64,000 bases of DNA, from positions 2,416,715 to 2,480,714 of the forward strand of contig NZ_CP113361.1 of the NCBI RefSeq assembly GCF_026684035.1, read 5' to 3'. The DNA is from Methanogenium organophilum. Its GTDB lineage: Archaea > Halobacteriota > Methanomicrobia > Methanomicrobiales > Methanomicrobiaceae. Below the pieces are notes generated by a model. The model saw only the letters and a program-made list of their open reading frames with translations. It was not told the DNA's origin and did no database searches. Of the stretch, positions 1-9,127 are shown piece after piece; the stretch's first letter is position 1; every line of letters begins with the position of its first letter. A program made the position numbers and the translations under genes.

Positions 1-574
1 CTACTTTCTCCATCATAGAGCACATCTTTTCTGAAAATTCCGTCACCCGCAAATTTGTTCCTGCAAAATCAGCCTTGTTTTTTGCATATATTTCAATGTG
101 TACCCGTTTTTTGAGTTTCGTTAACTCAGGCATTATCCATCCGAAAAGGGAATAATCCTCGACAAAAATAATAATCTCTTTGTCTGCTCCCTGAATGAGT
201 GTCTTAATTCTGTTTTTAATGCCCCATTCGGAGTGTATTGCCCATATGGGCGAAGGCGGTCTTGAATTGAGATGAAGATTTGAAAGGTATTCTATTGACT
301 CGTTTATTGAGTTGTTCATCTCTGTCTTTAGTTTGTTGAGTAGTGCACCGGGATTTTCGGCATAGAAGTATGAAGGGTTTCCGTTCTGAACCTCTATGAA
401 ATTTTTGTCTGAAAGACTTCTTAACACCGAATAAATTCTTCCCTGCGGAACACCGCTGTGTTCGTGGATTTCACGTGCGGTCGCCATTCCGAAACCAACA
501 AGTGAAATATATACTTTTGCCTCGTATTCGGTAAATCCAAGTTTTTTCAGGGTCTCTAATACTGTTTCAAACAT
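1..574 (-). CDS. TrmB-family transcriptional regulator, 3' end outside window
   Basis: Reading leftward from the ATG at 572-574 gives 191 codons without a stop, running off the window edge. The first ~75 residues form a winged helix typical of TrmB/sugar-sensing archaeal regulators: LKKLGFTEYEAKVYISLV, then REIHEHSGVPQGRIYSVLRSL as the recognition part. The visible C-terminal half (WAIHSEWGIKNRIKTLI, then EIIIFVEDY) fits the phospholipase-D-like effector domain of this family. A Shine-Dalgarno box (TTGGAG) precedes the ATG and a TATA-like box lies about 45 bp upstream. The effector is unknown. It is divergent from the small gene and HAE3 exporter that follow, so it could control them, but nothing in the sequence proves this. 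Confidence 0.85.
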   Translation of the reverse strand, partial: MFETVLETLKKLGFTEYEAKVYISLVGFGMATAREIHEHSGVPQGRIYSVLRSLSDKNFIEVQNGNPSYFYAENPGALLNKLKTEMNNSINESIEYLSNLHLNSRPPSPIWAIHSEWGIKNRIKTLIQGADKEIIIFVEDYSLFGWIMPELTKLKKRVHIEIYAKNKADFAGTNLRVTEFSEKMCSMMEKV

Positions 575-618
575 TTACAACTCCAAGAGTTTCAATGAAA
601 TTATTCGGTCTACTTTCA

Positions 619-627
619 ATATATAAT
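619..627 (-). promoter_or_regulatory. TATA-like box for the TrmB-family gene
   Basis: The minus strand reads ATTATATAT, about 45 bp before the ATG at 574. Transcription starting ~25 bp downstream would leave a short leader that includes the TTGGAG ribosome-binding site. Assigned by spacing and composition only. Confidence 0.4.
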
Positions 628-1168
628 GTGGGCATCAGGAAGGAATTCAGAGATTATTATCCTGTATTGTCTCACAGTGGTAATCCGCCATGATGATCTC
701 ATTCCTGTTTGCTGTGAGGTGAATGCCGTGAGAAATTTCGTAATGATATGTGAGTATTGCTGAGTAAATTATCAGGCTAAAAGGAATTAAAATAAAATTA
801 TGTTCCTCCCTTAGGGAAGAGAAGGAAATACGCTGTGATATATCGTAAAATACCCGTATCTCTTTTTTAGACTGTTAAATACAATACAGCATACAATAAT
901 TCGCGGCAATACCTGTTTTATCACTAAAACACTCTAATTCTCAATTTTTTCTGATAAAAACTCCGGGAGTTGTACATTCATTATTATCTGCCATATTGAT
1001 ACTCTAATGAAGTCCAAAGAAAGAAATCTGCTGTTTCAGACACGGAATTTATTTGAGAGATGAATTATGTCGTTGAATAGGTATCCTGCTGCATGTCGGG
1101 TTCGAAAAAATCAGATCCTTTCTGCGGATGATAAAGAGCACACGCTTTGATGTAATGGAGGCTTGGCA
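628..1168. other. Intergenic stretch, no gene seen
   Basis: About 540 bases between the TrmB-family gene and the next rightward gene. It is A+T-rich with stops in every frame. Short antisense frames at its right end overlap the downstream gene and have no Shine-Dalgarno site. It probably carries the promoter of the rightward genes, but no single box stands out. Confidence 0.5.
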
Positions 1169-1600
1169 ATGAAAACAGAAATGAACGCCTCTGGCATTCA
1201 TCTTCACAAAGATGAAAACAATCCGGAGACCGGAGGTATATGGGAGGATGCAGGGTTTTGCCCTCCACAGTGTTACCTTCAGCTTACTGAATTTCTTCAT
1301 ATCACGTTCTTGCATGAAGGGTGTATTCCTGAATACTATTTGCATGAGATAATTGAGATGATACGTTCACCATGCAATAACGGCGGATTTGTTGTTCATG
1401 ACCGAAAGCGGATGTTGTGTTTTGCAGAAAGTCTGGGAATTGATGTTTTATCAGGCGATGAAGACCGTATTGCCGCAGGAATTACGGCAAGCATAATCTC
1501 GGATTATCTGCCGCCTGATGGGATTTCATCTGCCACAGAAAAAATGATATTTTTCAATAAAAACGGATTGGCACGAGAACAGTCCACTTTAAAGGTCTGA
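1169..1600 (+). CDS. Hypothetical protein upstream of HAE3 exporter
   Basis: A 143-residue soluble protein that I do not recognise. The ATG at 1169 is preferred over the in-frame TTG at 1163 because the TGGAGG box at 1156-1161 is then seven bases away. It has several cysteines (FCPPQC, SPCNN, RMLCF), no membrane segment and no signal peptide. The C-terminal half looks like a mixed alpha/beta fold. It ends 38 bp before the exporter gene, which has its own CCGGAGG site, so the two are likely cotranscribed and this protein may be an accessory or regulator of the exporter. That role is inferred from position only. Confidence 0.6.
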   Translation: MKTEMNASGIHLHKDENNPETGGIWEDAGFCPPQCYLQLTEFLHITFLHEGCIPEYYLHEIIEMIRSPCNNGGFVVHDRKRMLCFAESLGIDVLSGDEDRIAAGITASIISDYLPPDGISSATEKMIFFNKNGLAREQSTLKV

Positions 1601-1638
1601 AGATAAGAAGCCGGAACAGATTCGGTTCAGACCGGAGG

Positions 1639-3978
1639 ATGATTATTTTGAAATCAATATTTGAATTTATAGCAGAATCGATAAATAAGCGACCTTATGT
1701 TGTTGCAGGCCTGATAATCACCGTTTTGCTGCTGGGAATATACGGCGCCACAATGACCGTCATGGAGACGGGAACGAAAACGTATCTTAATACCGACAAG
1801 CCGGTGGGTTCCCTTCTGATTCATTACACTGATGTATTCGGATCAGATACTGTTGTGTTGATAGTAGAAGGAGAGGATGTTACCAGTCCTGATGTATTGC
1901 ATTATCTTGATAATCTTGAAAAGGATCTCAGCGATGAACGATATGTCACCGGTGCAACAGGTCTTGTAGACCTGATAAAATTATCCAACAACGGAGTTAT
2001 ACCACGAAGCAGGGCAGAAATCGATGCCGTTCTGGATACGCTGTCCCCTGATTATCTGGAGGCTCTTCTTCCATCAAAGATGATGACCCTTATAAGCATT
2101 CCTCTTGAAGCGGGATTATCTGATGCGTCAAAAGAGGGTATTGTTTCAAATGTAGACAGTCTCATTGCATTCTCGTCTCCTCCGGCAGGGATTACGGTGA
2201 CTCCGACAGGAAGCCCTGCGTTTTCTGTTGAGATGCAGGAGGATATGCAGAGCAGTATGGGAACCCTCATCGCCCTTGCACTGATTTTTATGGTTATTGC
2301 GATGTGTCTCCTGTTTGGTCATGTGAGATACCGGCTTCTCCCTGTTTTTATCGTATTCTGTGGAATTATCTCCACATTCGGGGTAATGGGATTTGCAGGA
2401 ATACCGATCACCTCCATTGTCATTGCAGCGTTTCCGGTTTTAATTGGTATCGGGGTGGATTATGCAATTCAGTTCCAGTCAAGATTTGATGAAGAGATAA
2501 ACAAATCTCCAATGAAGGAGGCTGTTTTTGCGACTATTACCAGTTCAGGTCCTGCAATCTTTTTTGCAATGCTTGCAACTGCCCTTGGATTTGTTGCATT
2601 AACTTTTATTGCACCGTCACCAATGATTTCAGGTTTCGGAACAACATGCATTATCGGTATAGTATGTTGTTACATCTCGGCCATGATTGTTATCCCGACC
2701 TTTGCAACAATTGTAAAATACAAACCCAAAAAAGGCGGGTCAAATCCTCTTGATCAGGCAGAGTCCTGCCAGCTTGACTGGAAGGGATGCGATCATGATC
2801 CTGAGGTAAAACCCGGCACAAAAGGCTCTTTTATGGAGAAATATGATGTTGCAATAGGAAATCTTGCAGGAAGAATTGCACGGAACCCGGTCCCTGTCCT
2901 CGTGATTCTTCTGATGGTCGCTGTTGTCGGAATTCAGCTTGATGAAACGATTATCATCGATACCGATGAGGATGCGATGGTGCCGCAGAATATGCCTGCG
3001 ATGATATCGATGAATAAGCTGAGCAGTGTCATCGGTTCAACAAACACCATTACCGCGTTCATCCGGTCAGATTCAATACTGGACCCTGATACGTTGCGCT
3101 GGGTGGATGATTTTGGCGAATATGAGCTTTCCAAACAGGATGATCTTACCGGCGTCACAAGTATTGCAACATATCTGAGACTTTACAACAACGGAATTCT
3201 CCCGACAGAGGCAGCTGAGATCGAAAGAGTCTGGAATAGTATTCCCGAGAGTACACGGGATAATTATGTAAATGGAAATCTCGAGACGGTGATGCAGTTC
3301 TCATTGCGGGATATCTCAATTCCTGCAGCACAGGAACTGATCACGTATATGCAGGATGATTTGGAATGGTATACCCCGGATGCCGGCATGGATGTTGCAT
3401 ATACCGGTCAGATGGTGATGTTTGGTAACCTTATCGATGGAATCGAGGAGACCAAGAATCCGATGACAATCGTTGGATTTGTGCTCATTCTTGTGCTGTT
3501 GCTGTTATTGTACAGGAAATTCACCGCGGTCACGCCGCTTGTTCCGATTATCATGATTGTAGGCTGGAATGGTATCATCATGTATTCATTGGGTCTTACC
3601 TACTCGCTTCTTACCGCATGTCTTGGTGCAATGACAATTGGTGTTGCATCAGAGTACACGATTGTTATGATGGAGAGATACCTGGAGGAAAAAGAGAAGG
3701 GGCTGGACACAATCACAGCGATTCAGACATCTGTACAGAAGATAGGGGCAGCCGTTTCTGTTTCCGGTCTTGCAACAGTGTGCGGGTTCTCTGCACTTAC
3801 GCTTTCAACCTCGCCGATTATCCAGAACTTTGGAATCGTTACGGTCATTGCTGTTGGGTTCTCGATTCTGGGTGCAATTATTGTCATGCCTGCCGCAATC
3901 TCGGTATTTGAGTCGATAAATGACTTTATAGAAGATAAAAAACGCCATTATGCAGGCGGATATCAAAAAAATAAATAG
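1639..3978 (+). CDS. RND/MMPL exporter of the HAE3 family
   Basis: 779 residues with the duplicated architecture of archaeal hydrophobe/amphiphile efflux-3 (MMPL, SSD-like) transporters. A transmembrane helix lies near residues 18-38, followed by an extracytoplasmic loop, a bundle of about five helices near 205-355, then a second half with one helix near 420-440, a second loop and a terminal bundle near 615-765. The glycine-rich IGVDYAIQFQSRF segment is the conserved RND TM4-like motif; its partner in the second half is GVASEYTIVMMERY. Such proteins export lipophilic compounds or membrane lipids using an ion gradient; the substrate here is unknown. A decayed relative lies at 42765-43450. Confidence 0.88.
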   Translation: MIILKSIFEFIAESINKRPYVVAGLIITVLLLGIYGATMTVMETGTKTYLNTDKPVGSLLIHYTDVFGSDTVVLIVEGEDVTSPDVLHYLDNLEKDLSDERYVTGATGLVDLIKLSNNGVIPRSRAEIDAVLDTLSPDYLEALLPSKMMTLISIPLEAGLSDASKEGIVSNVDSLIAFSSPPAGITVTPTGSPAFSVEMQEDMQSSMGTLIALALIFMVIAMCLLFGHVRYRLLPVFIVFCGIISTFGVMGFAGIPITSIVIAAFPVLIGIGVDYAIQFQSRFDEEINKSPMKEAVFATITSSGPAIFFAMLATALGFVALTFIAPSPMISGFGTTCIIGIVCCYISAMIVIPTFATIVKYKPKKGGSNPLDQAESCQLDWKGCDHDPEVKPGTKGSFMEKYDVAIGNLAGRIARNPVPVLVILLMVAVVGIQLDETIIIDTDEDAMVPQNMPAMISMNKLSSVIGSTNTITAFIRSDSILDPDTLRWVDDFGEYELSKQDDLTGVTSIATYLRLYNNGILPTEAAEIERVWNSIPESTRDNYVNGNLETVMQFSLRDISIPAAQELITYMQDDLEWYTPDAGMDVAYTGQMVMFGNLIDGIEETKNPMTIVGFVLILVLLLLLYRKFTAVTPLVPIIMIVGWNGIIMYSLGLTYSLLTACLGAMTIGVASEYTIVMMERYLEEKEKGLDTITAIQTSVQKIGAAVSVSGLATVCGFSALTLSTSPIIQNFGIVTVIAVGFSILGAIIVMPAAISVFESINDFIEDKKRHYAGGYQKNK

Positions 3979-4149
3979 AAATTGTCAGGATATGCAGCAA
4001 AATGTTCTGAATGAAGAACAATACAAAATATTATTTTTTCAAGGAAATTTATTTAGTCGGCGCTGAAATCCGGTTTTATCATGTTTTAGGAATGTATGAA
4101 AATTGTGATACACGTCAGATCGGGCGCAGGAGCAACCCTGCGTCCCTGT

Positions 4150-4800
4150 TCGACAACCCACAAAATCCTGAAAGAATGAATCTTTGAAACCATATCGATG
4201 GCATATGTGGTGATCAGACGAACCGAAGCTCGCTCAGGTCCTTTCCTGTGATCTCCTTCTTCTCCAAATGTTCGATTTCATGGGCGAAGCCATATGCCGG
4301 GGAACCCTCGAAGGAGATCTCCTTTTTGCTGAGACCCTTGATCCTGATCTCTCCGGCAAGGGGGTCAATGGTCATCTTCAGGATCCTGTCTGCCCTGGCC
4401 CTGACACGGAACGGTCGTTCCACGAGGAGACGGGCAGGCTGGTTTCCACATTTTTCGAGCCGGTGGACAGTCCCTTCGCTCTCTTGTATCGCCGGGTTCA
4501 CGAGGAGATAAATTTCCTCCAGAGAGGAGCCAAGCTTTGTCTCCTCATCGTACACCGACGTCTTCTTCATCACCGATATTGTCGAGAGATTCTCAGAGGC
4601 GTAGCTCCAGTCACCTCCATACCGGATCGAGAAGATTATAGGGAGAAGGGCCTCAGGCGAGAGAGAAAACCGTGCGGCAAGATCCTTCTCGGCCTTGAGG
4701 AAGGTCAAATCCCTCAGGAGATCGGCAGGTTCCATTGCTCCCTCCTCTTTTCGTAAAGGAATACTCTCCGGGGTTCGATGGATTGGGTGTTTCTCATAAC
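4150..4800. repeat. Duplicated segment, copy 1
   Basis: DNA around the 4214-4735 gene is repeated in the same orientation around 6043-6564. Similarity extends past the genes: the left flanks share 'tgttcgacaaccc/tgttcgacaccct' and 'cctgaaagaatg', and the right flanks share a degenerate run ending 'gggccatcc/agaccatcc'. The boundaries are approximate. Confidence 0.75.
4214..4735 (-). CDS. Divergent peptide-deformylase-like protein, copy 1
   Basis: 173 residues. The C-terminal half matches the peptide deformylase core: NPAIQESEGT, then EKCGNQPARLLVERPFRVRA (EKC where deformylases have EGCLS), then AHEIEHLEKK. The three metal ligands Cys96, His152 and His156 and the catalytic Glu153 are all present. 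The usual N-terminal GxGxAAxQ motif is not recognisable, so activity on formyl-Met is uncertain. The start was placed at 4735 because a GAGGAGGGAG site precedes it and because the second copy starts at the same residue. Archaea initiate with unformylated methionine, so the substrate is an open question. Copy 2 at 6043-6564 differs at about 14 residues. Confidence 0.7.
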   Translation of the reverse strand: MEPADLLRDLTFLKAEKDLAARFSLSPEALLPIIFSIRYGGDWSYASENLSTISVMKKTSVYDEETKLGSSLEEIYLLVNPAIQESEGTVHRLEKCGNQPARLLVERPFRVRARADRILKMTIDPLAGEIRIKGLSKKEISFEGSPAYGFAHEIEHLEKKEITGKDLSELRFV

Positions 4801-5011
4801 TCCAGACCATCCTTTTCATTTCCCGATCCAGATTCGCCTCTCCATTCTATCTCTCCTCTTTACCCTTTCACTATCTCCGCGTTAATTCTCAGGGATATTG
4901 TGAGAGAGTTTTTATTAAACTCTTTTATTGAGGGACGTGCAGGAATGTATATCTGTCACCGGATTCATGTGACATGATATGGTGTGAAATGGACATGTGG
5001 GGGAATGTGAT

Positions 5012-5341
5012 ATGAATACGAAGGCGGAGACGAAATCCATCATCAGGGTGTATTTCGCCAAAATCAGGGAAGCATTTTATGATCTCTCAGTTGAGGAAAA
5101 GTCTGCCTTTATGCGTAAGGATCGGGAACAGATGGACGAACTCGGGATGAAACTCATTATGACGATTGATTGCCGCTGGTCCAATGAAGAGTGGGATTAT
5201 ATCGGAATTGAGGAATGGCCGACCCTGGAATCTCTTGAGAAGCGTGCTACATTCGAAAAGGAAGAGCTGGCAACGTTTCGGTATGTGGAGTCGAGGACGT
5301 ATCTGGGGACGCGGATGATGGGGGAGTATGGGAAAGAATAA
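5012..5341 (+). CDS. Small uncharacterised protein, possible alpha/beta-barrel
   Basis: 109 residues from the ATG at 5012; an earlier in-frame start at 4997 would add five residues. The protein is rich in charged residues and has no membrane segment. The order strand (SIIRVYFAKI), helix (SVEEKSAFMRKDREQMDEL), strands (LIMTIDCRW, WDYIGIEEW), helix (TLESLEKRATF) suggests a dimeric alpha/beta-barrel or EthD/NIPSNAP-like fold. This is a reading of the pattern, not a family match. It sits between the two deformylase-like copies, in the opposite orientation. Confidence 0.6.
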   Translation: MNTKAETKSIIRVYFAKIREAFYDLSVEEKSAFMRKDREQMDELGMKLIMTIDCRWSNEEWDYIGIEEWPTLESLEKRATFEKEELATFRYVESRTYLGTRMMGEYGKE

Positions 5342-5535
5342 ACACCGTTTTTCCTTGGATTTTCTCGTTCTTTGCGTTTGTCTGAGTTGTTTTGCAGCAT
5401 GGCTGATGTAATGCACTGGTTTCAATGAGTCTGTCCGGTCAGATCGGCATTGTATGGACATACCCACAACGATACCCGTTTATAAGAAGAAAAAAAGACA
5501 ATTTAAACCAGACAAAGGCCTGGCGAGGTAACTGT

Positions 5536-5673
5536 ATGGCAATGAGTAAAAAACAATTGGAGAAGCAGAACAAAGCAAAGAAGGCCAAGGCAGAAGATCT
5601 CTCAAAGCAGGCGGCTGCGGGTAGCGAAGCCGCTAAGAAGAAGCTCAAAAAGCTCAATAAAAAGCTCAAGTGA
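5536..5673 (+). CDS. Small lysine-rich protein
   Basis: 45 residues, about one third lysine, with a KKQLEKQNKAKKAKAEDLSKQ helix and a KKKLKKLNKKLK tail. It is preceded by a GCGAGGTAA box eight bases from the ATG and followed by a long T-rich tract that looks like an archaeal terminator, which supports it as a real transcription unit. The composition resembles small nucleic-acid-binding or ribosome-associated proteins, but no function can be assigned. A second ATG two codons in is possible. Confidence 0.55.
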   Translation: MAMSKKQLEKQNKAKKAKAEDLSKQAAAGSEAAKKKLKKLNKKLK

Positions 5674-5684
5674 GCTGCCTGAAA

Positions 5685-5724
5685 TTTTTAACCATTTTTA
5701 TTTTTTCTTAAAGATTTTTTTCTT
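5685..5724 (+). terminator. T-rich terminator after the lysine-rich gene
   Basis: Runs of T (ATTTTTAACCATTTTTATTT and further T7 runs) begin 11 bases after the stop codon. Oligo-T tracts of this kind end archaeal transcripts. Confidence 0.5.
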
Positions 5725-6042
5725 AAAGGCTAATAATACGAATATAGCTATGCAAGTCGCAAAATGCCTGTATCCGGAGGGGAGCGGAATAAATCCACAA
5801 ATACATTTGGGAGATAATTGGAGCCGTATCTGTAATTCCGGTTCGTGAATTGGGTGGAAATGTTCACTCTGAAAATATCGGATGGAGATGTTTGAAAATT
5901 TCGATCAGGAAAAATATGGTCAATGAAATATGGTTGAAACAGTCTTTCAATTCTTAAAAAAAGATACGGAGGCACTGTTCGACACCCTGCGAATTCCTGA
6001 AAGAATGGATCGTCAGAATCATATCAACAGCAGTTATGGGAA
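5725..6042. other. Intergenic, no gene seen
   Basis: About 320 bases without a convincing gene. The last ~70 bases belong to the duplicated flank of the deformylase-like gene. A 75-codon antisense frame lacks a ribosome-binding site and recognisable features. Confidence 0.5.
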
Positions 6043-6645
6043 TCAGACGAACCGAAGCTCGCTCAGATCCTTTCCTGTGATCTCCTTCTTCTCCAGATGC
6101 TCGATCTCGTGGGCGATGCCATATGCCGGGGATCCCTCGAAGGAGATCTCCTTTTTGCTGAGATCATCGACCCTGATCTCTCCGGCGAGGGGGTCAATGG
6201 TCATCTTCAGGATCCTGTCAGCACTGGCCCTGACACGGAACGGCCGTTCCTCGATAAGACGGGTGGGCTGGTTTCCACATTTTTCAAGCCGGTGGACAGT
6301 TCCTTCACTCTCTTGTATCGCCGGGTTCACGAGGAGATAAATTTCCTCCAGAGAGGAGCCCAGCTTTGTCTCCTCGTCATACACCGACGTCTTCTTCATC
6401 ACTGATACGGTCGAGAGATTCTCAGAGGTATAGCTCCAGTCACCTCCATACCGGATCGAGAAGATGAATGGGAGGAGGGCCTCAGGGGAGAGGGAAAACC
6501 GTGCAGCAAGGTCCCTCTCGGCCTTGAAGAAGGTAAGGTCCCTGAGGAGGTGGGCGGGTTCCATTCTGATTCTTCCTCTTTTTCCGGATATGGGATAATG
6601 GTAGGGGTTTGATAGGTTGGGCAGTTCTCAAAATCGTGGGCCATC
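5975..6645. repeat. Duplicated segment, copy 2
   Basis: Direct-orientation copy of the segment at about 4150-4800, centred on the second deformylase-like gene, with similarity reaching roughly 70-80 bases past the gene on each side. Confidence 0.75.
6043..6564 (-). CDS. Divergent peptide-deformylase-like protein, copy 2
   Basis: 173 residues, differing from copy 1 (4214-4735) at about 14 positions by eye. The inferred metal site is kept: Cys96 in EKCGNQP, His152 and His156 in AHEIEHLEKK, with Glu153. The differences lie outside these residues (for example IKGLSKK to VDDLSKK), so both copies look under selection for function. Same orientation as copy 1. The two DNA copies remain very similar, so the duplication is recent or kept similar by conversion. 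Confidence 0.7.
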   Translation of the reverse strand: MEPAHLLRDLTFFKAERDLAARFSLSPEALLPFIFSIRYGGDWSYTSENLSTVSVMKKTSVYDEETKLGSSLEEIYLLVNPAIQESEGTVHRLEKCGNQPTRLIEERPFRVRASADRILKMTIDPLAGEIRVDDLSKKEISFEGSPAYGIAHEIEHLEKKEITGKDLSELRFV

Positions 6646-6764
6646 CTCTCCGTTTTCCCCTCTTCTTCTCCTTCTTGCCGTCATATTTGTCGCAGGCAGA
6701 AATATCCGGAACATTCCCGGAGCAATCGTGTTACCTTTGGCTGCCAGAGCCGGGACTGGGTAAT

Positions 6765-6772
6765 ATTTATAT
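6765..6772 (+). promoter_or_regulatory. TATA-like box before the CPBP gene
   Basis: TTTATATG lies about 33 bp upstream of the ATG at 6805. Initiation ~25 bp downstream would give a leader of about a dozen bases. Assigned by spacing only. Confidence 0.35.
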
Positions 6773-6804
6773 GTCGAGCGCAGGTATTTAATCATTGATA
6801 TATA

Positions 6805-7638
6805 ATGATTTCCAATTACAAATACAAACCTCTGGTTTATTTTGCTGCGGTTTTTATCGTGACCTATGTTCTCTGGTTTGCAGGGGCGTATGTAAGTTTT
6901 CAGGATGATATAAGCGGGCTCTATATGCTCCTTATGCTGCCCGGGCTGATGGCACCGTTTTTGCTTTCACTTGTGTTTATATTTGGGTCAAAGAATTCAG
7001 GACTGATAAAGGATTTTGTCAACCGGTTGTTCAATCTACGGCTGATTGAACCCAAAATGCTGCCGGTATTTTTCCTTATAATGCCGTTTTCTGTCGTGGT
7101 CTCCATCCTTCTTTCGCTTCCCTTTGGGGGGGCCGTTTCCCAGTTTCAATTGTCCGAAGGGTTTTCCTTCTCTTCAGGCTTTGTTCCTGTTCTGGTTCTT
7201 CTTTTGCTTGCCGCATCCTTTGAAGAGCTTGGATGGCGAGGGTATGCCTTTGACAGTCTCCAGAGCCGTCACACGATCTTTCGTGCATCAGTCATTTTCG
7301 GTATACTCTGGTCGCTCTGGCACTTCCCGTTGATATTTGTCAACAACTCCTACCAGTATGAGATTTTTCACGAAAGTATCTGGTATGCGGTGAACTTTTT
7401 TGCCGGCTTCATTGCGATTGGAATCATCATCAGCTGGATCTGCATAAAAAACGGGAAAAGTATTCCAGCGGCGATCCTCTTTCACTTTATTGTCAATATG
7501 TCGCAGGAGACACTGATGATCACCCAGACAACAAAGTGTATTCAGACGGTTGTCCTCCTGATTTTTGCAGGTGTGATTGTTGCACTGGATAAGGAAATGT
7601 TTTTTTCCCGGAACCATCTTGTGGTGGAGGGAAACTAA
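6805..7638 (+). CDS. CPBP-family (CAAX protease-like) membrane protease
   Basis: 277 residues with seven or eight hydrophobic segments. The three ABI/CPBP motifs are present: EELGWRGY (Glu140, Glu141, Arg145), LWHFP (His173) and HFIVN near residue 231. These line up the intramembrane metal site of Rce1-type glutamyl/CAAX proteases. In archaea and bacteria these enzymes cleave in the membrane or protect against self-made peptides; the substrate is unknown. The stop codon directly abuts the TTG start of the following exporter gene, so both are probably one operon, perhaps a processing-plus-export or self-immunity pair (inference). Confidence 0.85.
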   Translation: MISNYKYKPLVYFAAVFIVTYVLWFAGAYVSFQDDISGLYMLLMLPGLMAPFLLSLVFIFGSKNSGLIKDFVNRLFNLRLIEPKMLPVFFLIMPFSVVVSILLSLPFGGAVSQFQLSEGFSFSSGFVPVLVLLLLAASFEELGWRGYAFDSLQSRHTIFRASVIFGILWSLWHFPLIFVNNSYQYEIFHESIWYAVNFFAGFIAIGIIISWICIKNGKSIPAAILFHFIVNMSQETLMITQTTKCIQTVVLLIFAGVIVALDKEMFFSRNHLVVEGN

Positions 7639-8982
7639 TTGACCGGGGAAAAGACGGATACGCCCGGGGATCTTTATTCCAAATTCCTTTTGATCTGGTT
7701 TGGCCAGTTCATCTCGGTAATCGGTACCGGGCTTACCATCTTTTCACTGGGAATATATGTACTCCTGCAGACCGGTACAGCCTCAAGCTTTGTCTTCATA
7801 CTGATGTGTGTGTTTTTGCCTCCGTTCCTGCTCAAACCCTATGGCGGGATCATGGCAGACCGGTATGACAGGCGTGTGATGATGGTTGTCGGGGATCTGG
7901 GAGCATCGCTCGGGCTTCTCTTCATATTTTTTATGATGCTGAAGGGCGACATCGAACTCTGGCACATTTATCTGGGGATTGCAGCCAGTTCGGTTTTTTC
8001 AGCGTTCCAGGAGCCGGCCTACAAGGCCTTGGTTACCGACCTTCTGCCCGAAGAGCAATATGCTAAGGCAAGCGGACTGGTGCAGCTGGCAGGTTCTGCT
8101 CAATATTTAATATCCCCCTTTTTAGCCGGAATATTGCTGACACTGATGAATATCGAATATATTTTCTTAATCGATATCAGCACTCTCATAATTGCAAGTT
8201 TTATTGTTATCTGGGTAAGAAAGACGATAGGCGGGATTCCGGTCCAGCGGGTGGAGCATGACTTCATGGCCGAACTGAGAGAGGGTATTAGGGAATTTTC
8301 GAAGAACAAGGGTGTGGTTAACCTGGTCCTTACGATCACCGCCGTGCTCTTTTTTGTCGGGCTGCTTCAGTCTCTGTTTATTCCGATGCTTCTTAACCTG
8401 ACAACCGCAAAAACCGTAGGGATCTCCCAGTCCGTCTGCGCAACCGGCATGCTGATCGGAAGCCTGTTTATCGGATTGTTCGGCAGCAAAAACAAACAGG
8501 TGAAAATACTGGCGGTTTCACTATTCATCGCAGGAATATTTTTTGCCAACCTTGGACTCTCAACCAATATCGTCTTCATTACGCTGGCAGGATTTACGTT
8601 CTTTGCGACCCTGCCTTTCATTAACACCTCGATTGAAGTGTTGATCCGGAAAAATATCGATAACAGCAAACAGGGGCGTGTGTGGTCAATTATTTCAATG
8701 GTTACCTATCTCGGATCCATCATCGCTTTTGCAGTCACCGGGTTTCTGGCAGATTCTGTTTTCAATCCGCTTCTGGAACCCGGCGGGCCTCTGGCTGAAA
8801 CAGCCGGTGTTGTTGTTGGCGTAGGGGAAGGCAGGGGAATTGCCCTGATGTTTATCATTTCCGGGTTAATGATTTCCCTGATTTCTTTGGTTTTATGGAG
8901 AAACAAAAAAATCAGAATATTAGAAGATGGTGAAGACGAGGGCAGTATTATTAACCTGATTGAAGCAAGCGATTTTGTCTAA
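7639..8982 (+). CDS. MFS transporter, DHA3-like
   Basis: 447 residues with 12 predicted membrane segments. The MFS signature between helices 2 and 3 reads GGIMADRYDRRVMM. The opening (FLLIWFGQFISVIGTGLTIFSLGIYV) resembles macrolide-type DHA3 exporters. The TTG at 7639 is taken as the start: it follows the TAA of the CPBP gene at once and a GGTGGAGGG site lies at a good distance. The tail after the last helix is short and acidic. It likely exports a small molecule by proton antiport; the substrate is unknown. Confidence 0.85.
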   Translation: MTGEKTDTPGDLYSKFLLIWFGQFISVIGTGLTIFSLGIYVLLQTGTASSFVFILMCVFLPPFLLKPYGGIMADRYDRRVMMVVGDLGASLGLLFIFFMMLKGDIELWHIYLGIAASSVFSAFQEPAYKALVTDLLPEEQYAKASGLVQLAGSAQYLISPFLAGILLTLMNIEYIFLIDISTLIIASFIVIWVRKTIGGIPVQRVEHDFMAELREGIREFSKNKGVVNLVLTITAVLFFVGLLQSLFIPMLLNLTTAKTVGISQSVCATGMLIGSLFIGLFGSKNKQVKILAVSLFIAGIFFANLGLSTNIVFITLAGFTFFATLPFINTSIEVLIRKNIDNSKQGRVWSIISMVTYLGSIIAFAVTGFLADSVFNPLLEPGGPLAETAGVVVGVGEGRGIALMFIISGLMISLISLVLWRNKKIRILEDGEDEGSIINLIEASDFV

Positions 8983-9089
8983 CGATTTTGGATGGTTTGC
9001 CAAAAAACCGGCCTTCCGATGGATTATGGTGCCTGATACATCCATAGATTCAGGAGAGTGGTGGATAGATGAATAAAGCTATCACAGTA

Positions 9090-9127
9090 TCCGGGATTTG
9101 GTGAAACAGCATTGTTGAACCAGCATG
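9090..9127 (+). repeat. Repeat A, copy 1
   Basis: TCCGGGATTTGGTGAAACAG and the following AGCATTGTTGAA-CAGCATG match 11702-11740 with one indel and a few changes. Weaker similarity continues upstream (agatgaataaag/agatgaacaaag). Confidence 0.7.

Noticed and set aside
4248..4756. Long antisense frames over the deformylase-like genes (also around 5930-6405)
   Set aside because: They mirror the real genes, exist in both duplicates for that reason, and show no protein motif.
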